Positions 8,003 through 15,824 of a stretch of 37,958 nucleotides of DNA are shown here, in pieces. Position 1 is the first letter of the stretch, and every line of letters starts with the position of its first letter. The position numbers were made by a program, and so were the translations under genes. The notes below the pieces were generated by a model. It made no database searches. It was not told the origin of the DNA and saw nothing but the letters and a program-made list of their open reading frames with translations. Origin of the DNA: Zoogloea sp. (GTDB lineage: Bacteria; Pseudomonadota; Gammaproteobacteria; Burkholderiales; Rhodocyclaceae); contig JAKLLO010000027.1 in assembly GCA_023150095.1 (NCBI GenBank), positions 1-37,958 of the forward strand, given 5' to 3'.

Positions 8003-9006
8003 GGCTTGGGCGCCCCGGCGGCCTCGAACCGGCGCCACGCGCGGTCGATCAGCCAGCCAAGGATCATGTAGACGAATATCCACATTGTAATCATGACGCA
8101 CTGCAGCGAGAACCCTAGTCGCAAGCCCGCAACAGCCGAGCCCCCCGCCGCGGCCATCAGGGCGTAGGCCGCCAGCGCCGTGCCGCGGTGCCCGAAGCCC
8201 ATCCGCACCAGGCGCTGGTAGTAGTGGGTGCGGTGGGCCTGCCAGATCTTTTCGCCGCGCAGGGCCCGGCGCAGCAGGGTTACCGTCGCATCCGCGATGA
8301 AGGGCGAGAACACCAGCAGCGGAAACCACAAGGGCCAGGCCCCGGCTTCATGGCCCGCCAGCCCCAGCGCCCCGGCCATGAAACCCAGCGGCACCGAGCC
8401 CGAATCGCCCATGAAGATCTTCGCCGGATGGAAGTTGAAGCACAGAAAGCCCAGCGCCGCGGCGGCGACCCCGGCGCCCAGCGCCGCCAGCCCCGGTTGC
8501 CCGGCCGCCAGCGCCGCCCAGGCCAGCGCGCCGAAACCGAACAGCGCCATGCCACCGGCGAGCCCGTCGGAGCCATCCATGAAGTTGTAGAGATTGGCCA
8601 TCCACACCAGGCCGACGAGGCACAGCAGGCCAAAGGCCCAGCCCGCAGCGGGCCTCAAAAGCGCCACAAAAGCCGCCGCAACCAGCAGCTGCGCCACCAG
8701 CCGCCAGCGCGCCGACAGGCTGCGCCGATCATCCACCAGCCCGACCGCCGCCAGCGCCAGCCCGCAGCCAACGGCCGCCAGCAGCCCTGGCGCAGCGCCC
8801 GGCGCAAGCACCAACCCGGCAGCCAGAACCCCCGCCATCACCCCGACGCCACCGGTGCGCGGCGTGGGTTTGACGTGGAGCGAGCGCTCGTTGGGCTGAT
8901 CGAGAAAATGCAGCCACGACCCCGGCCGGCAGCACAGCCAGGTAACCGCCCAGGCCGCCGCGAAGGCGAGCACCGGCGCCAGCAGCAGCGACAATTCAGG
9001 TGCCAC
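7999..9006 (-). CDS. Polyprenyl-phosphate N-acetylaminosugar-1-phosphate transferase (WbpL/WecA type)
   Basis: An integral membrane enzyme of glycosyltransferase family 4 (MraY/WecA superfamily). It starts polysaccharide assembly by moving a sugar-1-phosphate onto undecaprenyl phosphate. The 335-residue protein has about ten hydrophobic segments. Family motifs are VDD (91-93), NFMDGSDGLAG (141-151) and FMGDSGSVPLG (199-208), followed by a cytosolic loop HRTHYYQRL that replaces the HAHH motif of MraY, as in WbpL-type enzymes. The GTG start at 9006 overlaps the preceding epimerase gene by 11 bases, and its stop overlaps the next gene's TTG. Beside a WbpM-like dehydratase, the substrate is probably a UDP-6-deoxy-HexNAc; this is inference. 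Confidence 0.9.
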   Translation of the reverse strand: MAPELSLLLAPVLAFAAAWAVTWLCCRPGSWLHFLDQPNERSLHVKPTPRTGGVGVMAGVLAAGLVLAPGAAPGLLAAVGCGLALAAVGLVDDRRSLSARWRLVAQLLVAAAFVALLRPAAGWAFGLLCLVGLVWMANLYNFMDGSDGLAGGMALFGFGALAWAALAAGQPGLAALGAGVAAAALGFLCFNFHPAKIFMGDSGSVPLGFMAGALGLAGHEAGAWPLWFPLLVFSPFIADATVTLLRRALRGEKIWQAHRTHYYQRLVRMGFGHRGTALAAYALMAAAGGSAVAGLRLGFSLQCVMITMWIFVYMILGWLIDRAWRRFEAAGAPKP

Positions 9007-9952
9007 GGAGCGTCTCCCGCAGGCCATCGGCCAGATCCACGCCGGCGCGCCACCCCAGTTCGCGCTCGATGCGGGCCGGCGAATAGCAGGCCGAGCCGAG
9101 CAGCCGATCCAGCGCCTCGCTATCGAGCGGCGTGCGCCGCCCGAGGATGGCCGCGCCCAGATCGCCCAGCCTGGCTGTCGCGGCAAGCACGCTCCGGGGC
9201 ACGGCCCAGCCCACCGGCGGCATGCCGCTGGCCGCCCGCAGCGCATCGTAAAGCTGTCGCCCGGAATGGGTCCGGGGATGGGCGACGATGTAGCTGCGCC
9301 CGCCTGCGCGGGGGTCGCCCGCCACCAGGCGCATCGCCGCCACCACGTCGGCCACATGGACCATCGAGCGCCGGTTGCCGGTTTCGGGCAGCGGCGGAAA
9401 CCAGCCGCGCCGCACCAGCGCCGCCATGCGCTCCAGGTTGCCCCGCCCGCCGGCGCCATAGACCATCGCGAGGCGCAGGCACACCACGTGCATCCCGAAA
9501 CGCTCGCCGGTGGCCAGCAGCACGGCCTCGGCCTCACGCTTGGCGAGGCCATAGGCCGAGGCCGGCGGCGCGGGCCAGGTCTCGTCGATGCAGTCGTCGC
9601 CGGGATCACCCATCGCCTTGACGCTGGAGAGGAACACCAGCCGCCGCACACCAGCCCGACCGGCAGCTTCGGCCAGCGCCCGGCTGCCTTCCAGATTGAC
9701 CAGCCGGTGCCGCGCCGCGTCGGCCTCGCTGCGGGCACCGAAGGCGTGGGCATGGCCGGCGCAGTGGAACACCGTGTCGATGCCGGCACAGGCGGCAGCC
9801 AGGCTGGCCGGCTGGCACAGGTCGCCACGGATTTCATCGGGCCCGGCCGGCTCGCGCCGGGTGAGCACCCGCACGCGCAGGCCGTCGGCCCGCAGCGCCG
9901 CCACGAGGCGCTGGCCGATGAAACCGTGTCCGCCGGTAACGAGGATGCCCAT
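8996..9952 (-). CDS. NAD-dependent sugar-nucleotide epimerase/reductase
   Basis: A 318-residue extended short-chain dehydrogenase with the nucleotide-binding motif GGHGFIG (7-13), S109/S110 and the catalytic Y134-x3-K138 pair (YGLAK). Proteins of this type next to WbpL- and WbpM-like genes (WbpV and WbpK in Pseudomonas O-antigen loci) reduce the 4-keto group made by WbpM to give UDP-QuiNAc or UDP-FucNAc. That role fits the three-gene set here but is inferred from context; a plain 4-epimerase is also possible. It starts 5 bases after the DNA ligase gene and overlaps the following transferase gene. Confidence 0.85.
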   Translation of the reverse strand: MGILVTGGHGFIGQRLVAALRADGLRVRVLTRREPAGPDEIRGDLCQPASLAAACAGIDTVFHCAGHAHAFGARSEADAARHRLVNLEGSRALAEAAGRAGVRRLVFLSSVKAMGDPGDDCIDETWPAPPASAYGLAKREAEAVLLATGERFGMHVVCLRLAMVYGAGGRGNLERMAALVRRGWFPPLPETGNRRSMVHVADVVAAMRLVAGDPRAGGRSYIVAHPRTHSGRQLYDALRAASGMPPVGWAVPRSVLAATARLGDLGAAILGRRTPLDSEALDRLLGSACYSPARIERELGWRAGVDLADGLRETLRGT

Positions 9953-9957
9953 GGCGG

Positions 9958-10839
9958 CTAGAACACCTCGCGCTGCCGCAGGTAGCTGGCGAAGCGCGGC
10001 ACGCCGTCCTGGGTCAGGTCGCGATAGACGAAGGTGACGAGGCTGCCCACCGGCGGCGGATTGCGCCGCTCGGCGTCGGTAAAGCCGGTGCCCAGCTGAA
10101 AGCGCACGCCCTTGTCGGTCTCCACCAGCAGCGCGCCCATCAGACCGTCGAGCCGCCCGCGGCCGGGCAAATGGGCGATCACCGTGGCCTCGGCGTCGAG
10201 GAGCGGCTTGAGCTTGAGGAGCACGTCGCTGCGGCCAGTGAGATAAGGCGCGTCGGCCAGGTGGAGCATCAGCCCCTCGCCGCCGCCGGCGACGACTTCA
10301 TCCAGCTTGGCTTGCAGCGCCGGCCGATCGGCCACGCGGAATTGCTCGACGCAGGCCAGCCACGGTACACCAGCCCGGGCCACGATGGCCTGCAGGCGGG
10401 CGATGCGTTCGGTGAAGGTGCCGTCGCCGCCGGGCTGCTCGAACACCATGAAGCGCACCCGGCGCCAGTCGTCGTCGCGGGGCTCGCGGCGACGGACGAT
10501 GCCGGACAAATCCTCGAAGCGCCCACGGCCGAGCCACAGCTCGCCATCCAGCGGCTCGGGCGGCAGACCGGCGACGAACCACGCCGGCGCATTGACCAGG
10601 CGGCCGCTGCGAAAGCGCAGGACGCGGCCATCCCAGATCGCGCGAACGCCATCGAGCTTTTCGCTGACCCAGTAGCGGGTGACGTCAACGTCGCCCCGCA
10701 GCACTTCGGCCAGGAGCAGTGGCGGCGCGTCCACGCCGCGGGCGGCCCAGGCCTTGCCGCCCAGCGCGGCCGCAAGGACGGCGCAAACCCCGCCACGCAG
10801 CCACGCGCGACGGGTTTCAAGATGAGTATTCAGAACCAT
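9958..10839 (-). CDS. ligE: Secreted ATP-dependent DNA ligase, Lig E type
   Basis: A minimal 293-residue ligase made of the nucleotidyltransferase and OB-fold domains only. The adenylated lysine is K61 in SEKLDGVRA. Further motifs are LDGELWLGRGRFEDL, GEGLMLH and LLKLKP. The N-terminus has an export signal: a twin-arginine-like TRRAWLRGG, then a hydrophobic Ala/Leu/Val run ending GKAWAA at about residue 33. Lig E enzymes are known to be periplasmic and join nicked DNA using ATP, with proposed roles in DNA uptake and extracellular DNA. The start overlaps the preceding glycosyltransferase gene by 10 bases and the stop is 5 bases before the epimerase gene. The ligase therefore sits inside the polysaccharide operon, which is unexpected. 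Confidence 0.92.
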   Translation of the reverse strand: MVLNTHLETRRAWLRGGVCAVLAAALGGKAWAARGVDAPPLLLAEVLRGDVDVTRYWVSEKLDGVRAIWDGRVLRFRSGRLVNAPAWFVAGLPPEPLDGELWLGRGRFEDLSGIVRRREPRDDDWRRVRFMVFEQPGGDGTFTERIARLQAIVARAGVPWLACVEQFRVADRPALQAKLDEVVAGGGEGLMLHLADAPYLTGRSDVLLKLKPLLDAEATVIAHLPGRGRLDGLMGALLVETDKGVRFQLGTGFTDAERRNPPPVGSLVTFVYRDLTQDGVPRFASYLRQREVF

Positions 10840-11618
10840 TTCCAGCCGTGCAATCGGAAGAACAGCGCGGCACCGTGCATGAAGAGGCGGATGTGGTGCA
10901 AGCCCTTCTTTGCCGCATGGCCGCCATGATGCACGACTTTGACCGTCGGCACATATGCGATCCGCGTTTCACGGGCGGTGCGCAGGCTGAGGTCGTAGTC
11001 CTCGAAGTAGAGGAAGAAGCGCGGATCGAACCCACCGAGCCGACGCAGCACGTCGGTGCGAAAGCACATGAAGGCACCGCTCACCAGCGGCGGATCCCAC
11101 ACCACGGCGTCGCCGATCACGTCCTGCATCTCGTAGCGGGCCATGCGCGCGGCAAAGCGGCGGCGCAGCCAGCCCGGCGCAAAGCCGCGCAGGAACAGGT
11201 CGAACACCGACGGCACACGCTTGCACAGGTATTGCACGCGGCCGTCGTCCCAGCGCACTGCCGGGGCGATCAGGCCGCACTCGGGATGGGCGCGGAAGAA
11301 GGCGCGGGCCTCGACGAGGGCGTCGGGGGCGAGCTCGAGATCGGGGTTGAGGATCAGGTGGACGTCGCCGGCGCCATCGAGGCTGAGGTTGTGCCCGCAG
11401 CCAAAGCCCACGTTGCCGTGGCCGGAAAACACGTGCACCTGCCAGTCGTCGGGCAGTTGCAGCCCGGCGAGCACGGCTTCGCTGCCGCCGTTGTCAATGA
11501 GGAACAGATCGGGGACGACATTGGCCACCCGGCTCGCAGTGACCAGCGAATCCAGGGTTGCCTTGAGCTGCGCGGCGTCGGGCCGGTACAGCACGAGGCT
11601 GACGGTCAGGCGCTCCAT
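10830..11618 (-). CDS. Family 2 glycosyltransferase (rhamnosyltransferase-like)
   Basis: A 262-residue cytosolic or peripheral GT-A fold enzyme with no membrane helix. It shows IDNGG (41-45), the GHGNVGFGCGHN stretch (66-77) typical of WbbL/RfbF-like transferases, the metal-binding LNPD (90-93), and a later YFEDYDLSLR segment carrying the acidic catalytic pair. It probably adds one sugar to the lipid-linked repeat unit. Donor and acceptor cannot be read from the sequence. It follows the UDP-glucuronate epimerase gene after 55 bases and overlaps ligE at its 3' end. Confidence 0.88.
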   Translation of the reverse strand: MERLTVSLVLYRPDAAQLKATLDSLVTASRVANVVPDLFLIDNGGSEAVLAGLQLPDDWQVHVFSGHGNVGFGCGHNLSLDGAGDVHLILNPDLELAPDALVEARAFFRAHPECGLIAPAVRWDDGRVQYLCKRVPSVFDLFLRGFAPGWLRRRFAARMARYEMQDVIGDAVVWDPPLVSGAFMCFRTDVLRRLGGFDPRFFLYFEDYDLSLRTARETRIAYVPTVKVVHHGGHAAKKGLHHIRLFMHGAALFFRLHGWKWF

Positions 11619-11673
11619 CAGCGCCCGACTTCAGGATTGGCGGGCGGCAGGACGCCGCCCAGCGCGACGGACA

Positions 11674-12681
11674 TCAAACCTTGTAGTAGCTCCGGTACCA
11701 CTCGACGAAGCGGCCGATGCCGACCGGCACCGGGGTCGCCGGCACGAAGCCCGTCCAGGCGTTGAGGGCGTCGGTGTTGGCGTAGGTGGCCGGCACGTCG
11801 CCATCCTGCAGCGGCATGAAGTTCTTCTCGGCCTGCTTGCCCACGGCGTTCTCGATGGCTTCGATGAAGCTCATCAGCTCGACCGGGTTGTTGTTGCCGA
11901 TGTTGAACACGCGGAAGGGCGCGTTGCTGGTGCTGGGGTTCGGCGCGTCGGCGTTGTAGCTGGCGTCCGGCTCGGCGGTGTGGTCGAGGGTCTTGATGAC
12001 GCCCTGGACGATGTCGTCCACGTAGGTGAAGTCGCGCTTCATCTTGCCGTGGTTGAACACGTCGATGGGACGGCCTTCGAGGATCGCCTTGGTGAACAGG
12101 AACAGCGCCATGTCCGGACGACCCCACGGGCCATACACGGTGAAGAAGCGCAGGCCGGTGGTGGGCAGGCCGAACAGGTGGCTGTAGGTGTGCGCCATCA
12201 GCTCGTTGGCCTTCTTGGTGGCGGCGTACATGCTCACCGGGTGGTCGACGCTGTCGCACTCGGCAAACGGCATCTTGGTGTTGCCGCCATACACGCTGGA
12301 GCTGGAGGCATACACGAGGTGCTGCACCTTGTTGTGGCGGCAGCCCTCGAGGATGTTCATGAAGCCCGAGATGTTGCTCTCGATGTAGGCGTGGGGATTG
12401 ACCAGCGAGTAGCGCACGCCGGCCTGGGCGGCCAGGTGGATGACCTTGTCGAACTTCTCTTCGGCGAAGAGCTTTTCCATGCCTTCGCGGTCGGCCACGT
12501 CGAGCTTCACGAAGCGGAAGTTCTCGTGGGGCGTGAGGCGGGCGAGGCGATCCAGCTTGAGCTGGACGTCGTAGTAATCGTTGAGGTTGTCGAGGCCGAC
12601 GACGGTGTCGCCGCGCGCCAGCAGGAGCAGGCTGGTATGCGAGCCGATGAAGCCGGCAGCGCCGGTAACGAGAATTTTCAT
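11674..12681 (-). CDS. UDP-glucuronate 4-epimerase-like NAD-dependent epimerase
   Basis: A 335-residue SDR epimerase with GAAGFIG (7-13), S127/S128 and Y152-x3-K156 (YAATKK). The longer signature [17 protein letters not shown], followed by FTYVDDIV, is characteristic of the UDP-glucuronate 4-epimerase group that makes UDP-galacturonate for capsule or lipopolysaccharide. The ATG at 12681 gives the family N-terminus; the frame continues open upstream to 12846 but that part has no resemblance. It is the first gene of the minus-strand polysaccharide operon and is divergent from waaA. No good Shine-Dalgarno sequence is visible. Confidence 0.88.
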   Translation of the reverse strand: MKILVTGAAGFIGSHTSLLLLARGDTVVGLDNLNDYYDVQLKLDRLARLTPHENFRFVKLDVADREGMEKLFAEEKFDKVIHLAAQAGVRYSLVNPHAYIESNISGFMNILEGCRHNKVQHLVYASSSSVYGGNTKMPFAECDSVDHPVSMYAATKKANELMAHTYSHLFGLPTTGLRFFTVYGPWGRPDMALFLFTKAILEGRPIDVFNHGKMKRDFTYVDDIVQGVIKTLDHTAEPDASYNADAPNPSTSNAPFRVFNIGNNNPVELMSFIEAIENAVGKQAEKNFMPLQDGDVPATYANTDALNAWTGFVPATPVPVGIGRFVEWYRSYYKV

Positions 12682-12815
12682 GGTCGTGAGGGACGATGCA
12701 GGTTGTAGGGCGGGCACGCCTTCGGAAGCGGAACCGTCAGCCCGGCATTTTGGCACGGGCTCATGACAGCGTAAATCCAGGACACAACTTGTGCCGTGGC
12801 ATCTGCAACGCCCGG

Positions 12816-12821
12816 TATACT
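12816..12821 (+). promoter_or_regulatory. Possible -10 element for waaA
   Basis: TATACT, a five-of-six match to the sigma-70 -10 consensus, lies 29 bases before the preferred TTG start of waaA. No convincing -35 is found at 16-18 bases upstream, so the call is tentative. If it is real, the upstream GTG at 12791 would not be transcribed, which supports the TTG start. Confidence 0.35.
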
Positions 12822-12850
12822 TTGACACTCCCGAATCAATCGCCATCCCC

Positions 12851-14137
12851 TTGATCCATCGAAGCCTTTACACCGCCGTCTGGTACGTCGCCGCGCCCTT
12901 CGTCGCGCTGCGGCTGCTGTGGCGCGCGCGCAAGCAGCCGGAATACCTGCAGCACGTGGGCGAGCGCCTGGGCCGCTACACCGGCCTGCCGCCGGGCCCG
13001 GTGATCTGGCTGCACGCGGTGTCGGTGGGCGAGACGCGGGCCTGCGCGCCGCTGCTCCACGCGCTGCTCGATGCGCACCCGGATCACTCGGTGCTGCTCA
13101 CCCACATGACGCCCACCGGCCGCGCCACCGCCGCCGAACTCTTCGGCAGTCTCGCGCCGCGCGTCCAGAGCGTCTATCTGCCGTATGACTTTCCGTGGGC
13201 GGTGGCGGCCTTCCTGCGGCACTTCCATCCACGCCTCGGCATCCTGATGGAGACCGAGCTGTGGCCCAACCTGGTGGAAGCCTGCCGCCAGACGGGCACG
13301 CCGCTGGCGATGGTCAATGCGCGGCTGTCGGCCCGCTCGGCCAAGGGCTACGCGCGGGCCGGGGCCTTGGCGCGCAAGGCCTTCGCGCACCTGTCGGCCA
13401 TCGGCGCCCAGACCGAAGCCGACGGCCAGCGCATGAGCAATCTGGGCGCCCGCTACGTGATGGTCACCGGCAACATCAAGTTCGACATCGCCCCGCCGGC
13501 GCCGATGCTGGCCCTGGGCGCCGTCTTCCGCAACCGCTTCGGCCCCCAGCGCCAGGTGCTGCTGGCCGCCAGCACCCGCGAGGGCGAGGAAGGCCCGCTG
13601 CTCGAAGCCTTCGCCCGGCTGTGCCCGCCCGAGGTGCTGCTGGTGCTGGTGCCGCGCCACCCGCAGCGTTTCGACGAAGTGGCCAAGCTCGTCAAGCGCG
13701 CCGGCCTGAAGATGCAGAAGCGCTCGAAGGACGTGCCGGTGATGGCCGAAACCCGCGTGTGGCTGGGCGATTCGATGGGCGAGATGTACGCCTACTGCGC
13801 AGCGGCCGACGTGGCGATCATCGGCGGTTCGTGGGAGAAGCTCGGCGGGCAGAACCCCATCGAGGCGAGCACCGTGGGCTGCCCGGTGATCGTCGGGCCG
13901 CACACCTTCAACTTCAAGGTGGTGTGCGAGCAGGCCATCGAGGTGGGCGCCGCAGTGCGCGCCGACGACATCAACGATGCCGTCGAGGAAGCCATCGAGA
14001 TCCTCGCCAACCCGCCCCGCCGCACCGCCATGGGCCAGGCCGGGCGCGAGTTCGCGCAATCCCACCGGGGCGCCACCGAGCGCACGATGGACATGCTCAC
14101 CCCGCTGCTGCGGGGCTCGCGCCCCCAGCGGCGCTAG
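12851..14137 (+). CDS. waaA: 3-deoxy-D-manno-octulosonic acid (Kdo) transferase
   Basis: WaaA adds Kdo to the lipid A precursor on the cytoplasmic face of the inner membrane. The 428-residue protein has an N-terminal membrane anchor ([19 protein letters not shown]), the conserved LHAVSVGE with catalytic Glu61, METELWPN at about 128-135, and a C-terminal GT-B half with [17 protein letters not shown] prefer the TTG at 12851 because its product aligns with the usual family N-terminus and length. The GTG at 12791 would add 20 residues of no family resemblance upstream of a likely -10 element. The gene is convergent with ubiA, 6 bases apart. Confidence 0.92.
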   Translation: MIHRSLYTAVWYVAAPFVALRLLWRARKQPEYLQHVGERLGRYTGLPPGPVIWLHAVSVGETRACAPLLHALLDAHPDHSVLLTHMTPTGRATAAELFGSLAPRVQSVYLPYDFPWAVAAFLRHFHPRLGILMETELWPNLVEACRQTGTPLAMVNARLSARSAKGYARAGALARKAFAHLSAIGAQTEADGQRMSNLGARYVMVTGNIKFDIAPPAPMLALGAVFRNRFGPQRQVLLAASTREGEEGPLLEAFARLCPPEVLLVLVPRHPQRFDEVAKLVKRAGLKMQKRSKDVPVMAETRVWLGDSMGEMYAYCAAADVAIIGGSWEKLGGQNPIEASTVGCPVIVGPHTFNFKVVCEQAIEVGAAVRADDINDAVEEAIEILANPPRRTAMGQAGREFAQSHRGATERTMDMLTPLLRGSRPQRR

Positions 14138-14143
14138 GCCGGA

Positions 14144-15031
14144 TCAGCCGCGCAGCAGGTAGTCCGCCACCCAGCCGGCGAAGATCGCCGCGCCCACCCA
14201 GTTGTTGTGCAGGAAGGCCTTGAAGCACTTCGGCCGGTCGCGGTCGCGGATCAGGGTGTAGTGGTAGCCCATGATGCCCGCCGCCACCACCAGCCCGGCA
14301 AAGAAGGCCGCGCCGGCGCCGGTGACCGCCCCGACCCAGCCCAGGATCGCCAGCGTGGCCGCGTAGCACAGCATCACCGCCGCCACGTCGAAGCGGCCGA
14401 AGGTGATCGCGGACGTCTTGATGCCGATCTTCAGGTCGTCCGGGCGGTCGACCATCGCGTACTCGGTGTCGTAGGCAACCGCCCAGAACACGTTGGCCAC
14501 CAGCATCGCCCACGCCTCCAGCGGGATCTCGCCCTGCAGCGCCGCGAAGGCCATCGGGATGCCGAAGCCGAAGGCGATGCCCAGGTAGGCCTGGGGAATC
14601 GCCAGGAAACGCTTGGTGAAGGGATAGCTGCCCGCCAGGAACACCGCCGGCACGCTCATCAGGATGGTGAGCAGGTTGAGGGGCAGCACCAGCAGGAAGG
14701 ACGCCACCGCCAGCCCGGCGGCCAGCCACAGGGCCTCCTTCGGCGTCACGCGCTTGGCGGCCAGAGGGCGGTTGCGGGTGCGCTCCACGTGGCCGTCGAA
14801 ATCCTTGTCGGCGTAGTCGTTGATCACGCAGCCGGCCGAGCGCATCAGCACCGTGCCGATCACGAAGATCGCCACCACCAGCAGCGACGGCCGGCCCTCG
14901 CCCGCCACCCACAGGGCCCACAGGGTGGGCCACAGCAGCAGCAGGATGCCGATGGGCTTGTCGAGGCGCATCAGCTTTTCGTATTCGGCGAGGCGCTCGC
15001 GCAGGGTGAGGGTTGGCATGGTCGGGTTCAT
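14144..15031 (-). CDS. ubiA: 4-hydroxybenzoate octaprenyltransferase
   Basis: UbiA attaches the polyprenyl tail to 4-hydroxybenzoate in the inner membrane, the second step of ubiquinone synthesis. The 295-residue protein is highly hydrophobic (eight or nine helices). It has the first aspartate-rich motif NDYADKDFD (71-79) and a second around [13 protein letters not shown]. The ATG at 15031 overlaps the ubiC stop (ATGA), so the two are translationally coupled. A second ATG four codons downstream is also possible. Identification is firm. Confidence 0.95.
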   Translation of the reverse strand: MNPTMPTLTLRERLAEYEKLMRLDKPIGILLLLWPTLWALWVAGEGRPSLLVVAIFVIGTVLMRSAGCVINDYADKDFDGHVERTRNRPLAAKRVTPKEALWLAAGLAVASFLLVLPLNLLTILMSVPAVFLAGSYPFTKRFLAIPQAYLGIAFGFGIPMAFAALQGEIPLEAWAMLVANVFWAVAYDTEYAMVDRPDDLKIGIKTSAITFGRFDVAAVMLCYAATLAILGWVGAVTGAGAAFFAGLVVAAGIMGYHYTLIRDRDRPKCFKAFLHNNWVGAAIFAGWVADYLLRG

Positions 15032-15582
15032 GGGGCCAGGCTCCGGATCGCGGGCAGGAAGATTTCGGTGATGAGCAGCGGCGCGCCATTGCGCCGGAAG
15101 GCCGATCGGCGCGCCCACAGGGCCGGCAGATCGGCCCGGCCGGTGGCGCGGGCGGCGTGGTGCCAGCGGGAATCGCGGGTATCGAGGCGGGCTGCCTCGA
15201 GCGCCGAGCGCGCTACCCGCGGGTCGTCGAAGAGCACCGCCGCCAGCGGCCGGCCGCCCAGCCCGCGCAGCAGGTGCCAGTCGGCGGGGATGATCGTGTC
15301 GGCCACCAGCGAGCGGGCAAAAACCACCGGCTCGCCGTCGGCGATCAGCAGCACCTCGCGCTGCCACAGCCGGCCGTGGCGAAGCACGCCCAGGGCCGCC
15401 ATCTCGTCGGGCAGCACCACGCCCTTGCCCTGGCTCACCACGCGTAGCGAGAAGCGCCCGCAGCGGCTGCGGATGCGGGCGGTGAGGGAGCTGTCGTCGG
15501 TGAGCCAGCCGCGCATCTGCCGCGGCGCCTGCCAGGCGGCCATGCGGAAGGGATCGCGGCCCGGAAAGTGGGCGAGAGTCAT
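15028..15582 (-). CDS. ubiC: Chorismate lyase
   Basis: UbiC splits chorismate into 4-hydroxybenzoate and pyruvate, the entry step of ubiquinone synthesis, in the cytoplasm. The 184-residue protein has the typical small size, the central [18 protein letters not shown] block and the C-terminal TEIFLPA motif. It is followed by ubiA with an ATGA overlap, the usual ubiC-ubiA pairing. The ATG at 15582 gives the normal N-terminus. The leader upstream contains a hairpin and T-run only 9 bases before the ATG, and no Shine-Dalgarno sequence is visible. Confidence 0.92.
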   Translation of the reverse strand: MTLAHFPGRDPFRMAAWQAPRQMRGWLTDDSSLTARIRSRCGRFSLRVVSQGKGVVLPDEMAALGVLRHGRLWQREVLLIADGEPVVFARSLVADTIIPADWHLLRGLGGRPLAAVLFDDPRVARSALEAARLDTRDSRWHHAARATGRADLPALWARRSAFRRNGAPLLITEIFLPAIRSLAP

Positions 15583-15591
15583 CGGTGTGCG

Positions 15592-15620
15592 GAAAAACGA
15601 AAAACGCCCGCAAGCGGGCC
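15592..15620 (-). terminator. Rho-independent terminator between recG and ubiC
   Basis: On the minus strand, GCCCGC-TT-GCGGGC (plus 15606-15619) is followed by GTTTTTCGTTTTT (plus 15592-15604). This is a classic intrinsic terminator for the ridA-recG transcript. It ends 9 bases before the ubiC ATG. A TACAAT -10-like box lies on its upstream side at plus 15624-15629, so ubiC transcripts starting there would carry the hairpin in their leader. Confidence 0.75.
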
Positions 15621-15681
15621 GCGCAATTGTACGGCTTATGGCGAAGACCGAGAACGCGAGTCTGGCGCAACAGCCACCAGC

Positions 15682-15803
15682 GGGCGACTGAAGTCGCCCC
15701 AACAACGCCAACGCCCCCCTTAGGGGCGGCTTCAGCCGCCCACAGACATCCAGAGCGGACAGCTCCATTTGTAGGGCCGCCCGATGGGCGACTGAAGTCG
15801 CCC
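15682..15803. repeat. REP-like palindrome cluster 1 (three copies)
   Basis: Three 18-base palindromes share one design: an 8-base arm, a 2-base centre and an 8-base arm with CT/AG flanking the centre. They lie at 15682-15699 (GGGCGACT-GA-AGTCGCCC), 15724-15741 (GGGCGGCT-TC-AGCCGCCC, opposite orientation judged by the centre) and 15786-15803 (GGGCGACT-GA-AGTCGCCC). The first two form an inverted pair, as in REPIN/BIME elements. The cluster fills the recG-ubiC gap. Such repeats are thought to be spread by RAYT (REP-associated tyrosine transposase) enzymes; none is present in this window. Confidence 0.85.
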
Positions 15804-15824
15804 CCACGAAGGCCCCCTGCGCCG

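Noticed and set aside
6323-8071. A 582-codon plus-strand open frame opposite the WbpM-like gene
   Set aside because: Antisense to a gene with clear Rossmann and catalytic motifs; no signs of an independent gene.
12822-12827. A perfect TTGACA just before waaA
   Set aside because: No -10 element lies 16-18 bases downstream; the TATACT that overlaps its left side is the better candidate element.
12791-12850. An upstream GTG start for waaA
   Set aside because: It adds 20 residues unlike the family and lies upstream of the likely -10 element; the TTG at 12851 gives the normal N-terminus.
15682-15803. Could the short repeats be a CRISPR array?
   Set aside because: The repeats are 18-base palindromes in alternating orientation with irregular spacing, there are few copies, and no cas genes are present.
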